Positions 51,517 to 61,400 are shown, numbered from the stretch's first letter. The stretch: DNA of 64,000 nucleotides from Bacillus cytotoxicus (GCF_023715645.1 NZ_JAMBOP010000015.1:43190-107189); one strand, 5' to 3'. Made by a program: numbers and translations. Notes: a model not told the origin generated them from the letters alone.

Positions 51517-53674
51517 TTTCTACACCTTGCTTTCGCTTCATTCGTTCCATTCTACCGAAGATAACGTTCCCTTCCTGAAGTTTTCTTAAAATCTCTTCAT
51601 ACCGCTTCAAATTTCTAGAACCTTTCTCCACAATGTCTTCACGTCCATACTGCTTTGCCAATTCCATATTTCTGGAGGTTCTTTTGATATGATCCTCATA
51701 TTTTCCGATATCGAAATCGGAAAAGCCAATTGCTAGGTCTTTACAAGGACTACCTCCATTACATGTTAAACAAGGTGCTTCCTCCATATAAGGACAACTA
51801 CCACTTAAACGGGCGTGACACGTTCCATAGTTGTTTTCCATCGCATTTAATTTATGATCTTGCCAAAGAGCTTGTAGGATGCCCTCTGGGATATCTTCGC
51901 CCGCTTTAATTTCTTGCACCTTACCATTTGAATCAAAATGGAATACACCGTTGTTAATAGCCGCTTCAAATGCTTTTCGCTTCGTCTTATCCAACAGTTT
52001 GGCGTATCGCATGGTCATCTCGGGCGAGGCATGCGCCAATAGTTCCTGTACAGTTAGTATATCTGCACCGCCATTTAACAGTTTGACGGCATAGGTGTGG
52101 CGGAATTGATGAAGTTTAAAGTAAAACAGTTTTCCATTCTCATCTACAATGTTCTTTTGTTTTGCTAATGTGTTTAATTGGTTTTGAACCCATTTTTGGT
52201 CATAAGGTTTGCCTTTTCGAGAACCACGATAGCGAACGAAAATAAACCCTTCGGGGTTATTCTCTTGGTTGCTGTTCTTTTTGGATTTGTGAATGAGAAC
52301 AGCAAGGATGTTTGCCAATTCTTCGTCAATTGGAATTCTGTGTCCTTGTACATAGGTCTTCTCAATATCCGTGACAATGGAGTATTTACCGTTAATCCGC
52401 TCCAAACAATTCGAGTTTAAACCTAATACATCCGAAATGCGAAGCCCTGTTTTATAAGCAACCCATACCACAGGAACGACCTCTTTGTGTAAATTATCGA
52501 TGTGCATAAAGAGCTGTTCTAACACATAGTCAGGAATGTAATCAATTTGATCAATCGATTTCTTTTTTAACTTCGGCTTGTCCTCTGGAAAGAGTAACAA
52601 TCGTATATTGGTGTCAGGAGCGATATCGTATTCATATCGCTGGATGTCTTCCAAGAACTTTCCTATGAAGTTCAGCCCATTTAGTATATAGCGTTCAGGG
52701 TGCGCATTTTTTCGCGTCAAATTATTTTTGGCGTATTCATGTAACCATTGGATGTACCGTTCCATATGCGATCGTTTCAATCCTTTTAAATTCATCCATG
52801 AAGGTTCTAAGGAAAATATAAGTGACAAGAAACTTGGTAAATAAGCTAGATAACTTCGAGCTGTACCCCATGAGAAATGATTCTTACTAAGTAAGCGTTG
52901 CTTGATATACTTTTTAATATGCTGACGTATTTCCATTTGTTCAATTTGGGTGAAATCAACGTGATAGGCAGGAAGGGTCTTGTTATAGTTAATTCCATAT
53001 TTGTTATGTAACACTCGCACATCCCATCGGTCTTTTTCCCACTCTTCACGCGTATCAGTCAGGACAAAAAAATGGGAATGGATAAATCGTAAAAAGCTTG
53101 CGACGGTTGATGTACTTGTATAAACGCCTCTTATCACGTCTTTTCTTTTACATTGTGTTGGAATCCCTTTCTGCGCTAACCAAAACAACCACTCGCGTTC
53201 TGCTTGGTCGATGTCCAGATCAAGAAGGGAGGAAAGGTTAGGGTATTTTTCGTTGAGAAATGTTGTTAACTTATTTAAGCGCGTTGCTTGGGCATTAAAA
53301 ATGCTACCAAACGCACATTCGTCTTTAAATAATTTCTGATACCAAATATATTTCGCTTCCAAGTTGACAGTCGGACTGCTGATTCGAAAATGCACATTTC
53401 GATTGCCTTTATACATCTCGACCATCTCCTGAAATTGCGGAATGTTTTCCAAAAAGCCTACATTCCAACTGTTGTTAACCAAGAAGTAGGGGTCCTGTAC
53501 ATGATGGATGGCAACGGAGCCATCTTTCTCTATGTTCTTCACAGGATAACTCGACAGCTCGCGCTGCAATTGTTCATGAAATCCAAGTTGTTCTGTATCA
53601 ATCTGATAAATTTGTTTCATTCTCTCACGCCATTCTGTTGTTTGATTTGAAATGCGCCCTGTGCCTTTTCCCAA
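51509..53674 (-). CDS. tnpB: Tn554-type tyrosine recombinase B
   Basis: A 721-residue protein of the Tn554 TnpB type. After a long N-terminal region come the tyrosine-recombinase motifs: AYKTGLRISDVLGL (first Arg), LHQFRHTYAVKLLNGG (H-x-x-R), and LLAHASPEMTMRYAKL with the nucleophilic Tyr. A cysteine-rich zinc-like region CPYMEEAPCLTCNGGSPCKD follows near the C-terminus. Overlaps with tnpA (start) and tnpC (end) indicate one polycistron. Confidence 0.93.
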   Translation of the reverse strand: MGKGTGRISNQTTEWRERMKQIYQIDTEQLGFHEQLQRELSSYPVKNIEKDGSVAIHHVQDPYFLVNNSWNVGFLENIPQFQEMVEMYKGNRNVHFRISSPTVNLEAKYIWYQKLFKDECAFGSIFNAQATRLNKLTTFLNEKYPNLSSLLDLDIDQAEREWLFWLAQKGIPTQCKRKDVIRGVYTSTSTVASFLRFIHSHFFVLTDTREEWEKDRWDVRVLHNKYGINYNKTLPAYHVDFTQIEQMEIRQHIKKYIKQRLLSKNHFSWGTARSYLAYLPSFLSLIFSLEPSWMNLKGLKRSHMERYIQWLHEYAKNNLTRKNAHPERYILNGLNFIGKFLEDIQRYEYDIAPDTNIRLLLFPEDKPKLKKKSIDQIDYIPDYVLEQLFMHIDNLHKEVVPVVWVAYKTGLRISDVLGLNSNCLERINGKYSIVTDIEKTYVQGHRIPIDEELANILAVLIHKSKKNSNQENNPEGFIFVRYRGSRKGKPYDQKWVQNQLNTLAKQKNIVDENGKLFYFKLHQFRHTYAVKLLNGGADILTVQELLAHASPEMTMRYAKLLDKTKRKAFEAAINNGVFHFDSNGKVQEIKAGEDIPEGILQALWQDHKLNAMENNYGTCHARLSGSCPYMEEAPCLTCNGGSPCKDLAIGFSDFDIGKYEDHIKRTSRNMELAKQYGREDIVEKGSRNLKRYEEILRKLQEGNVIFGRMERMKRKQGVENG

Positions 53675-54738
53675 TCCTTACGTTTATCTTCGTCCGAAGG
53701 ATGAAGGTACATGTTCATGGTCGTTTGGATTTGCGAATGACCTAGGCGCTCTTGCACCTGTTTAATATCCTGCGTCTCCTGATAGTACATCGTCGCGTGT
53801 GTATGACGGAACAGGTGAGGATGAATGTTAAGCCCTGTTTTCTGCCGCAACCGCTTGAATAGGGCTTCTACATCCCCATAGATCATCGGTTTACCCCTGT
53901 TCTTACCACGCAATTTGACGAACACAAAGTTGGTTTCGACGTCCAATTCGTCAATGACTTCATACAGGTAGTCATCATATAAGTCTATGAGATTCTGTGA
54001 AATAAAGATTTCCCGTTCACCTGTTTTCAGTTTCGCACCGTTCTCCAATTCTCCACGATCCGTCAGATGAATGCGATGCCCTTTTTGATGACTAAACTTG
54101 AAATCCTCTAAAAATAAAGAAAGAGTCTCTCCAATTCTTAACCCCGTCTCAAACAGGAGCTGGATGAGAAATGCGTCCCGTATATTCGTTGTTGCAGTTA
54201 AGACCTGCTCCACCTGTTCTTTTGTGAGCGTCTGCATCCTCTTGCGAGGTTCTTTTACCTTCAATACATTTCGCGTAGATGGTTTCTCCTTGTTGACATG
54301 ATGAAGGAAACTCTTATACCGTGTTCTCCCACCTGTAAAGACCTGACGTATCAATTTCTCTTCCATATCACGGGGCAGTTCTTCATTTCGGTACAAATAG
54401 TCATAGAAGTTTGTGACAGCGGTGACCGTTAGGTTCACTGTCCTTTCTGTTTTCTTTGCCTTCACAGGTCGAAGGGACATTACCTTCGTACTTTCATACG
54501 GATTTCGAAGCCATCCCACAAACTCCACTAAGTCTTCTAATCTTATACTTTTGTAATCTTTCTCTATTTCCTGTAAGTATAAGAAATACTGTTTTAGTGC
54601 ATAACAGTACGTTTTCAATGTGTTACTGCTTTTCCCTGTAACATCCAAATACTTGAGGTACTTCGCCACAGGAATCCCATCATTATCTACTAATATGTAT
54701 CTCTTTCCATTCTCTAGGACCACCTCTTGTACACGCAT
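53617..54738 (-). CDS. tnpA: Tn554-type tyrosine recombinase A
   Basis: A 373-residue tyrosine recombinase. A SAM-like core-binding N-terminal region (TYCYALKQYFLYLQEIE) precedes the catalytic domain with LLFETGLRIGETLSLF, HPHLFRHTHATMYYQ and RLGHSQIQTTMNMYLHPSD (nucleophilic Tyr). TnpA is required with TnpB for excision and insertion. It is nearest the right transposon end, the usual order. Ribosome binding site: aagaggtgaagaac. Confidence 0.94.
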   Translation of the reverse strand: MRVQEVVLENGKRYILVDNDGIPVAKYLKYLDVTGKSSNTLKTYCYALKQYFLYLQEIEKDYKSIRLEDLVEFVGWLRNPYESTKVMSLRPVKAKKTERTVNLTVTAVTNFYDYLYRNEELPRDMEEKLIRQVFTGGRTRYKSFLHHVNKEKPSTRNVLKVKEPRKRMQTLTKEQVEQVLTATTNIRDAFLIQLLFETGLRIGETLSLFLEDFKFSHQKGHRIHLTDRGELENGAKLKTGEREIFISQNLIDLYDDYLYEVIDELDVETNFVFVKLRGKNRGKPMIYGDVEALFKRLRQKTGLNIHPHLFRHTHATMYYQETQDIKQVQERLGHSQIQTTMNMYLHPSDEDKRKDWEKAQGAFQIKQQNGVRE

Positions 54739-55009
54739 AGTTCTTCACCTCTTAACCCCTTTGCAAGCTCGGTCTCTCACCCTTGCTACGCCTCCCGCTG
54801 TGGGCTACGTTTTCTAACTCTTTTATCAAACGTAAGTTCCTTGGACATCATATACATCCTATACTCTTTTTTCAACCCCTAGTTATGTGGTATATAATGT
54901 AAGAAAAAAGAGGATATATGCCTTTATAATAGACATAATATCCTCTGATTATTATAGTATGTTTAACGAGAGTTGATAGGTTTTCTTTCGTTACTATATA
55001 TATAAATTG

Positions 55010-55200
55010 AAACAACAATTCAAAAACCTTTTTCTTTTTAGATGGACGAGAGCGTCTGGCCATGCATAGAAGCGGTTAGGGCCTTTTTCTGCCACTTGCA
55101 AGGTTTCAAACAAAGATAGAAAGCAAAGAACGGCCCCTTTTTGTTCTGCATGCCATTGACTATTATGTTGAAAAATCAAAATGGATTTATATAAGTAGCC
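55010..55200 (+). repeat. Interspersed repeat, copy D
   Basis: It shares with copies A-C the segments ctttttagatgg, agagcgtctggccatgcatag, aagcggttagggcc and tttttctgccac, and the distal atggatttatataag. It lies just outside the right end of the Tn554-like unit. Confidence 0.8.
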
Positions 55201-55256
55201 GCTTTATTATATTTTTGCCATAATAGAATAGGAGTTTAAGAGAAGGATGTGGTTAT

Positions 55257-55553
55257 ATGAATATCCGTGTTACAAATAAAGCAAAAGAACAATTGTTACA
55301 AAACAAAGAGAATATCATTGTTAGAATTAAAGGAGGTATCGGAAATACTTGTACTGTTTATGTAAACATAGATTTAATCGTTGATGAATACAGTGCAAAT
55401 GATGTTGTATTTGAAGATGAACAGATCGCCATTCAAATGGACGAGTTTACAAAAGATTACATTGGAAATGAAATGATGCTAGACTACAAAACTGGCTTCA
55501 AAATTACAACACCGAATGAAACGATTGTTTATGGTTTATCGCTTAAAAAATAA
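55257..55553 (+). CDS. HesB/IscA-like protein lacking the cluster cysteines
   Basis: A 98-residue protein of the iron-sulfur biogenesis (HesB/YneR) fold, with beta strands in IIVRIKGGIGNTCTVYVNIDL and YKTGFKITTPNETIVYGLSL. The three conserved cysteines of true A-type carriers are not present (only one Cys), as in the Bacillus YneR-like subgroup. It probably does not carry a cluster. The site is agaaggatgtggttat, followed by a terminator. Confidence 0.72.
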   Translation: MNIRVTNKAKEQLLQNKENIIVRIKGGIGNTCTVYVNIDLIVDEYSANDVVFEDEQIAIQMDEFTKDYIGNEMMLDYKTGFKITTPNETIVYGLSLKK

Positions 55554-55565
55554 TGCTTTTTTCAT

Positions 55566-55612
55566 ACAAAACAAACAACGCACCGAAAAATGCAATGCGT
55601 TGTTTGTTTTGT
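55566..55612. terminator. Bidirectional terminator
   Basis: acaaaacaaacaacgca pairs with tgcgttgtttgttttgt. It separates two convergent genes. Confidence 0.9.
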
Positions 55613-55613
55613 T

Positions 55614-56207
55614 TTATCCTTTTAGAACTAAATCAGCATGTTTGTCAGGAGCTTCCGTTTTCACGTAAAACTCTTCAGCTTTCCAATATCTGTTCTCAAA
55701 TTTGGCAATGTTCTTTTGGGTATCTTCACTTTCACGAAGAAACCTCTTACTTTTCGGACAATCTAGATATACGACATAATCAAAGAAGCTTCTCCATTCT
55801 TTACGCTGTAGAAAAACGCCTTCTACGATGATAACTGAATCGTTAGAAAGTTGAACTTCCTGCTGGTTATGTGTATCAGATTCATCATCATAAACAGGAA
55901 GAATCAGGTGGTGAGCGAATTTTAGCTTACTGAAGAAATTGCGGCTTAACCAATCCGGATCCCATTGTAAGTTATAATACTCATACCATTCCTCATTCCC
56001 CGTATTGTAACGTTTTTCACGCTGGGCAATATAATCGTCAATATGAAAAATGTGAAACAGAATTTTCTTTTCTTTCATATGTTGACTAAGTTTATTTACG
56101 AGTGTTGTTTTACCAGAACGACTTAAGCCATCTATCCCTAAAATAAACCGACTCCCTTTGTTGTTGCTCTCAATTTTTTCTAACAATAATCTTTCGTTCT
56201 CTCCCAA
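55614..56207 (-). CDS. Uridine kinase-like P-loop kinase
   Basis: A 197-residue P-loop kinase. Walker A is GIDGLSRSGKTTLVNKL (about residues 24-40), and the IFHIDDYIAQREKRY segment with the substrate-binding Asp pair matches the uridine kinase/phosphoribulokinase group. VIIVEGVFLQRKEWRSFFDYVVYLDC gives the later core strands. The exact nucleoside substrate is uncertain. It ends at the terminator shared with the HesB-like gene. Confidence 0.85.
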   Translation of the reverse strand: MGENERLLLEKIESNNKGSRFILGIDGLSRSGKTTLVNKLSQHMKEKKILFHIFHIDDYIAQREKRYNTGNEEWYEYYNLQWDPDWLSRNFFSKLKFAHHLILPVYDDESDTHNQQEVQLSNDSVIIVEGVFLQRKEWRSFFDYVVYLDCPKSKRFLRESEDTQKNIAKFENRYWKAEEFYVKTEAPDKHADLVLKG

Positions 56208-56297
56208 AATACGCCCCCCTTTAATACTAAACTTTTTGTAACTTCGATAGAACTTTAACGAGATTCAAACATAAATGATATTCCCCTAAACATCTAA

Positions 56298-57047
56298 TTA
56301 CTTCGTCTTATCTTTATCTGCTAAAATTCCCTTTACAAATTCCCCAATTTTTTCATGAAACACGTAATCAAAATATTGTTCTTGTCCTGTTTTTTCATTA
56401 TTAACAAGTATTGTTGTTGCACCTATTTCTCGTTTTGCGATTTGCGGAAAAGATGCTACAGGCTGTACTTTCAATGATGTTCCCATCACAAGTAATACAT
56501 CCGTTTCATATAACCTTTCAACGGCCTTTTGAAATTGCGGCAATGTGTCCCCGTATAACACAACATCAGGATTTAAAATAAAATTACACTTTTCACAGCG
56601 CGGTACTTCATGTTCAATCATATATTGTAAGTCGTATTTTGCACGGCACTTCGGGCAATGAGCAGATTGAAGCGTTCCATGCAAATCGATAACATGTGTG
56701 CTCCCGCTCAATTGATGAAGTCCATCAATATTTTGTGTTAACACTACAATATCTTTTCCCATCTGCTCTAATTGCGCTAGAAACGTGTGTCCTTCATTCG
56801 GTTTATATTGATGGAATGTCTCAATTTGAAAAATTGCTTTATAATGTTTCCAAAATTCTTTCGGATTTCGATTATAATATCCTCTTGATAAATACATTTC
56901 CACATTTGTATCTGCGTACAAACCATTTACTGAGCGGAAGTCTTGAATTCCACTCTCTGTACTTGCACCCGCTCCAGTTACCACTGTAATTTTCTTAGCA
57001 CTATTAATAATAGAACGCACTTCTCCATATTGCTGCACAACATTCAC
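56298..57047 (-). CDS. NAD-dependent protein deacylase (zinc sirtuin)
   Basis: A 249-residue class SIR2 deacylase. It has GAGASTESGIQDFRS (residues 25-39), LTQNIDGLHQ (T-Q-N-x-D), the catalytic His in DLHGT, and two Cys pairs of the zinc site (CPKCRAKY, CEKCNF). GTSLKVQPVASFP closes the NAD site. This is a true deacetylase architecture, unlike the large SIR2 protein at 7801-11313. Monocistronic; ggtgaatgttg-type weak site. Confidence 0.93.
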   Translation of the reverse strand: MNVVQQYGEVRSIINSAKKITVVTGAGASTESGIQDFRSVNGLYADTNVEMYLSRGYYNRNPKEFWKHYKAIFQIETFHQYKPNEGHTFLAQLEQMGKDIVVLTQNIDGLHQLSGSTHVIDLHGTLQSAHCPKCRAKYDLQYMIEHEVPRCEKCNFILNPDVVLYGDTLPQFQKAVERLYETDVLLVMGTSLKVQPVASFPQIAKREIGATTILVNNEKTGQEQYFDYVFHEKIGEFVKGILADKDKTK

Positions 57048-57163
57048 CTCTATGTATCATTCTTTTTTCATTATAACAGGCATCCTCAATAACTTGGAAA
57101 TATTTCCTTAATAAGTTATCTCGTCTACTGCAAAAATATTGATTGCACATTCTCTTTACAAAT

Positions 57164-57209
57164 AAAAGAAGGAATCAAAACTCCAAATGAGTTTTAATTC
57201 CTTCTTTCC
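57164..57209. terminator. Long hairpin terminator
   Basis: aagaaggaat-c-aaaactc pairs with gagtttt-a-attccttctt. It lies downstream of the signal peptidase gene (minus). Confidence 0.9.
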
Positions 57210-57217
57210 AAAAATGA

Positions 57218-57760
57218 TTATAACGCTCTAACATGCTGTAATGGCCAAAATACTGCTGACCCTTTTCCGACAATTTCTTTTTCAGAAACAAATCCGAATC
57301 TACGGCTATCTTTAGAAACTTGACGATTATCTCCTAGTACAAATACAGAATCTTTTGGAACAGTTTTTTGCCCTGTTATTCCTTCTAATGTGAAATCAGG
57401 AGTTAACACATCACCTGACATTTGCTTTTTATATTCATCTAAATATGGTTCAACGACTGGTTTACCATTTACGTATAAAATGTCGTGTTTATATTCAATT
57501 GTGTCTCCCGGTAACCCAATTACTCGTTTTACTAAATCATGACCTTCGTTCCCATGAAAGACGATAATTTCAAAACGATCTAACCCTTGTACACTATAGC
57601 CAATTTTATTTACAACCATTCTCTCATTGTTTTCAAGCGTTGGCATCATCGATTCTCCTTGCACAAGCGATGGTGTAAATAAAAACGCTCGACAAACAAA
57701 TGCAATAATTAACGCGAGAGCAATACTTTTAACCCATGACATAATTTCACTATTTTTCAT
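57218..57760 (-). CDS. sipS: Signal peptidase I
   Basis: A 180-residue type I signal peptidase with one N-terminal membrane anchor (residues 10-28). The catalytic Ser37 is in GESMMPTL, the Lys78 base in DLVKRVIGLPGD, and the GDNRQVSKDSRRFG box lies near residue 142. It removes signal peptides outside the membrane. Several paralogues are usual in Bacillus; this is one of the short Gram-positive type. The symbol is assigned at family level. Confidence 0.93.
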   Translation of the reverse strand: MKNSEIMSWVKSIALALIIAFVCRAFLFTPSLVQGESMMPTLENNERMVVNKIGYSVQGLDRFEIIVFHGNEGHDLVKRVIGLPGDTIEYKHDILYVNGKPVVEPYLDEYKKQMSGDVLTPDFTLEGITGQKTVPKDSVFVLGDNRQVSKDSRRFGFVSEKEIVGKGSAVFWPLQHVRAL

Positions 57761-57894
57761 CTATCTACAATCTCCTTTAACAACTAGTAATTTTTGCGAG
57801 TTCTTGTACATTTTGAACAACAACTTCACCAAAGCACGTTTTTCCTTCTCGTACATTGTCTATTATAATTATATACGAAAAAGAAGCATAGCAC

Positions 57895-59067
57895 TTATTT
57901 TTTAAAATCAAAATCTTGCAAAGCATGCCGTGCTAATAGCGAAATTGTCATATCATCCATTGGAGGATTATGAAGGCCAGCTCGTACATGTAAATAATAA
58001 CGGTGTAATGGATTTTTTTCAGATAAACTCCTTGCTCCGACGATACGCATCGCCTTATCTACAATGGAAATCGCTGCATTTGTCACCGTATATTTCACCG
58101 CTGCCATCTCGGCTTGCATACACTGTTTATTTTCTTCTTCATAGCGCTTTGCTACACTATATAAAAAAGAACGAGCTTGCAGCAACTCTAATTCTATTTC
58201 TCCAATTAATCTTTGTACATTTGGTACCGTCGCAATTGGCGCTTTCAAACTATTTGGTTGATACGTTGCAGCAAATTGCAAAGCATACCGCCGCGCCGCC
58301 TCTGCAATTCCGAGATAACAAGCCGGAATATGCAAAAGCCAGCCCCTTCTCTTTTCAATACTAGAAGGAGAAATTTTCTCAACTAAATATTTATATGGAA
58401 CTGCCACTTGTTCTAAAATTAAATCATGACTTGCTGTACCGCGCATAGATACACTATCCCATGTTTCTTCAATTGAGACACCTTCTGTACTACGTGGAAC
58501 AAGAAATTCCCCTACTACTTCCGTACCTTCTATTGATGCCGAAACAATGAAATAATCTAATGCCGGTGCCATTGTTGTAAATGTTTTTCTTCCTGAAATC
58601 ATCCACATTTCTCCGTTTTGCACCGCTGTCGTCTCTAACTTTCCTCCTCTTGTCGGACTTCCCGTGTTTCGTTCCGTTGCTGCTCGGTTTATAAGTGCTC
58701 CGTTTTTTACCTCCTTACAAAGCCAAGAAAATATTTCTTTATCCCACAAACGATTTTCAGAAAGTTCATGTATAATCCCAAGATGCCAGCCAATACATAA
58801 TGCCGTTGCACCATCGCCCTCTGCAATAAACTCTTGTAATAGTAAAAAATCATACAAAGAAATCCCTAAACCACCTTCGTCCTTTGGAACTGTCCATGAT
58901 GTATACCCAATATCTTTTAAATCTTTTACATTTTCAAAAGGAAATGAATACAATTTATCTAACTGTTGCTCTCTGTTCGAAAATAGAGTGATATATGGTT
59001 GTAATATACTAAGTTGTTCTCGTTGCTCTTTCGTTCTTACAAAATCCATTTCATCAATCCTTTCCAC
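57895..59067 (-). CDS. Acyl-CoA dehydrogenase family protein
   Basis: A 390-residue flavoprotein of the acyl-CoA dehydrogenase fold. It has an N-terminal helical region (TSWTVPKDEGGLGISLYDFLLLQE), the FAD-site strand region ALINRAATERNTGSPTRGG and WMISGRKTFTTMAPALDYFIVSA, then a C-terminal four-helix bundle (RIVGARSLSEKNPLHRYYLHVRA). The catalytic Glu of classical enzymes is not obvious, so it could be a monooxygenase-like member (DszC/SfnB type). Monocistronic. Confidence 0.88.
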   Translation of the reverse strand: MERIDEMDFVRTKEQREQLSILQPYITLFSNREQQLDKLYSFPFENVKDLKDIGYTSWTVPKDEGGLGISLYDFLLLQEFIAEGDGATALCIGWHLGIIHELSENRLWDKEIFSWLCKEVKNGALINRAATERNTGSPTRGGKLETTAVQNGEMWMISGRKTFTTMAPALDYFIVSASIEGTEVVGEFLVPRSTEGVSIEETWDSVSMRGTASHDLILEQVAVPYKYLVEKISPSSIEKRRGWLLHIPACYLGIAEAARRYALQFAATYQPNSLKAPIATVPNVQRLIGEIELELLQARSFLYSVAKRYEEENKQCMQAEMAAVKYTVTNAAISIVDKAMRIVGARSLSEKNPLHRYYLHVRAGLHNPPMDDMTISLLARHALQDFDFKK

Positions 59068-59210
59068 GTCATCCTAAAATTATATGCATACAGTTATCAT
59101 TAGTTGTTTCCGCACGTACACATCTTTCACTTTACACATTATCTTCCTTAAACATATTAATCTACATTATAATTTACTGATTATTCTGACGCAAAATAAT
59201 ATTTTAAACA

Positions 59211-59252
59211 AAAAGGAGTTGACTCTAAAAAAGACTAATGTCAGCTCCTTTT
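59211..59252. terminator. Bidirectional terminator
   Basis: aaaaggag-t-tgac pairs with gtca-g-ctcctttt; downstream of the YdcF gene (minus strand). Confidence 0.85.
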
Positions 59253-59288
59253 CACGCATTTAGAATGTTGAAAATCGTCGAAACATCT

Positions 59289-59918
59289 TTATCCATCACC
59301 CTTCAAAAACCGAACAGGTAAAGATGCAACATAACCAATATATGAACACAATTCTTTAAAAAAGAATGGTAACTCTGTGTCTAGGCTGCGGTACGCAGAC
59401 GTTGGTGTTGGTGAAGAATATGCATCCATGCCGAGGTGCTTAGCAATTTGCATCGCTCGTTTCATATGAAGTGGATCGCTTACAATTGTATACGTTTGTA
59501 TGCCATTTTCTTTTCCAATCTGCAGAGCATTTTTTAAATTCTCTTCGGTAAAACGCGACTCCGTTTCAATTAAAATATCTTCATCTTTCACACCATGCTT
59601 TAATGCATATATTTTTGACGTACGTGCTTCCTCTAATTCAGCTTCAAATTTCGTACCACCTGTAAAAATAATTTTTTTAACATTTCCATTTTGATAAAGA
59701 GAAATGGCATGATTAATCCTTTCACGAAGTACCGGTGACGGTTTTCCATTCCAAGAAGCAGCTCCTAGCACAATTGCCGCTTCTGTATTAACTTGATCTG
59801 TATTAGAACGATAATGCCAAATATCATACGCCGCATAACCGACAAATACAATAATGGAACCAAGTATGAATAAGAGTGCCTGCACCACCCTTATTTTTAT
59901 ACTTCTTTTTTTCTTCAT
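59289..59918 (-). CDS. YdcF/SanA-like DUF218 membrane protein
   Basis: A 209-residue protein with one N-terminal membrane helix after a KKKR start, then a DUF218 domain. AAIVLGAASWNGKPSPVLRERINHAISLYQNG and KIIFTGGTKFEAELEEA hold the family signature, followed by TESRFTEENLKNAL and DPLHMKRAMQIAKHLG. Members influence envelope integrity (SanA, ElyC), mechanism unresolved. The frame is open to 59942; the ATG at 59918 directly starts the basic N-terminus, but the earlier start is possible. Confidence 0.85.
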   Translation of the reverse strand: MKKKRSIKIRVVQALLFILGSIIVFVGYAAYDIWHYRSNTDQVNTEAAIVLGAASWNGKPSPVLRERINHAISLYQNGNVKKIIFTGGTKFEAELEEARTSKIYALKHGVKDEDILIETESRFTEENLKNALQIGKENGIQTYTIVSDPLHMKRAMQIAKHLGMDAYSSPTPTSAYRSLDTELPFFFKELCSYIGYVASLPVRFLKGDG

Positions 59919-60210
59919 AAACTTATAGCCCCCGTATTTCATACATACTTTATACTAAAATTCGCTTAATCGAATAATCGGTCAATTTGTTATTTGAATT
60001 CATTTGAAAGAAGGTAACTTCTTTAGTAGTAGTTCAACAAAAGAGGTTGCAATTAAAAGAGCCTTTTATATTTCACACTGACATGAGTAGTCTATTTACA
60101 ATAACAACTTATATTTCTCACAAATTCTTAACCTCTATATTGTAGCGAATTTTTCTGCAGAATGGAATGCTGAAACAAAAGTATATAAAATACGTAATCA
60201 TTTTGTAAGA

Positions 60211-60244
60211 AAAAATGCCTCCTAATTCAATTAGAAGGCATTTC
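60211..60244. terminator. Hairpin terminator
   Basis: aaatgcct pairs with aggcattt through an AT-rich loop that extends the stem. It lies in the 350-base spacer 59943-60298, which otherwise shows only AT-rich sequence. Confidence 0.8.
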
Positions 60245-60298
60245 ACTTAATCTACTATTTTAAAAGTTCTGTTTCCCTATACGGTAACTTTATCCCCT

Positions 60299-60901
60299 CT
60301 ACTTATAACACAGTAACTTATTTTCTAATCGTTCTTTTACTTTTGGCCACTCTGCTGAAATAATACTATACACAACGGCATCCCTCACAAATCCATTTGG
60401 AAGCTGACGTTCATTTCGCATTATTCCTTCTTTAATGGCCCCTAGTCTTTCAATTGCCCGCTGTGCCTTTTCATTACGAGCATCTGTTTTAATTTGGACA
60501 CGCAACATCCCTAACTCTTCAAATGCATAGCAAAGCATCATATATTTGCACTCTGTATTTACACTTGTACGTTGAACGCTTGGACTGTACCAAGTATGTC
60601 CAAGCTCGGTTGTTTTACAATCATTTGATATGTTATATAGTCGCGTCGTTCCTACAATTTCATTTGTCTTTTGATCAATTACAGTAAACGGAAGGTCCAC
60701 TCCCCTTTTATACTTTTCTATTGATTCTTCAACTAATCTTTCCATATCTTCTAAGCAATCCATTTTCGCTATTAAATATGTCCAAACATCTGGGTGTTTT
60801 TCAATAATGGCATACAATGGTCTTACATCATTTATTGATAATAACTGTAATTTTGCTCGATTACATACAATTTCCACAGGACGGTCCCCTTTATTTTTCA
60901 T
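60299..60901 (-). CDS. RimJ/RimL-type GNAT acetyltransferase
   Basis: A 200-residue GNAT protein. It starts RAKLQLLSINDVRPLYAIIEKHPDVWTYL, has the ELGHTWYSPSVQRTSVNTECKYMML acetyl-CoA region (the usual glycine loop is altered to Q-R-T-S-V-N), and ends RNEKAQRAIERLGAIKEGIMRNERQ. The RimL branch acetylates ribosomal proteins or amino acids; the substrate here is unknown. Confidence 0.88.
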   Translation of the reverse strand: MKNKGDRPVEIVCNRAKLQLLSINDVRPLYAIIEKHPDVWTYLIAKMDCLEDMERLVEESIEKYKRGVDLPFTVIDQKTNEIVGTTRLYNISNDCKTTELGHTWYSPSVQRTSVNTECKYMMLCYAFEELGMLRVQIKTDARNEKAQRAIERLGAIKEGIMRNERQLPNGFVRDAVVYSIISAEWPKVKERLENKLLCYK

Positions 60902-61400
60902 TTCATTTATATAATAATACCAATCGTATAAATTTTCAAAAACATCAGACTAAAAATACTTAGGAGGCAATATAATTTGAAACGCTATTTTATCAACATC
61001 AGGAAAACAGATGTACATATTACAGAATGGGAAATAAGGAAAAACTGGTCTCTATCTTTTTAGACAAACAGACATTTCACTTGAATAGTTATATAAATTC
61101 ATATTAAAAAACGTTATCCTTTCTGTATATTTCTACAAAAAGAATAACGTTTTTGCTTTACGAGCACAATCTTACCTTACATAAAGCAAGTAAATACAAA
61201 AGCCAGCAGAATATTCCAGTTCGTTTTTTTCACCTCAATATTTGAAAAGAAAGACCGAAAAAATTGTTATTTAAGTCTTAATATCCTCCTAAATACAAAA
61301 GAAGCTTATCCAAAAATAATTTCCATTCTCCATATCTTAATCAAGAAATGAATGTAAAATTGCAGTTGGTTTATCATCACACAAGCTATTTTCAAACAAA
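60902..61400. other. Intergenic region with one hairpin
   Basis: About 500 AT-rich bases hold no convincing gene. A hairpin at 61109-61156 (aaacgttatcctttct-like arm with agaataacgttt) resembles the leader hairpin of the IS231-like element in design but not in detail, and may be a terminator. Confidence 0.45.

Larger units (their letters stand above)
48519..54985. mobile_element. Tn554-like transposon carrying an ars operon
   Basis: The 6.47-kb unit is bounded by perfect 21-base inverted repeats (48519-48539 and 54965-54985; core cctatcaactctcgtt). The right end carries tnpA-tnpB-tnpC in the classical Tn554 order (two tyrosine recombinases plus a small accessory protein), and the left part is an arsR-arsI-acr3-arsC operon. 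The left end is six bases from the lysP stop. Known Tn554 relatives carry resistance genes, including arsenic operons. Exact boundaries are inferred from the repeats. Confidence 0.8.
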
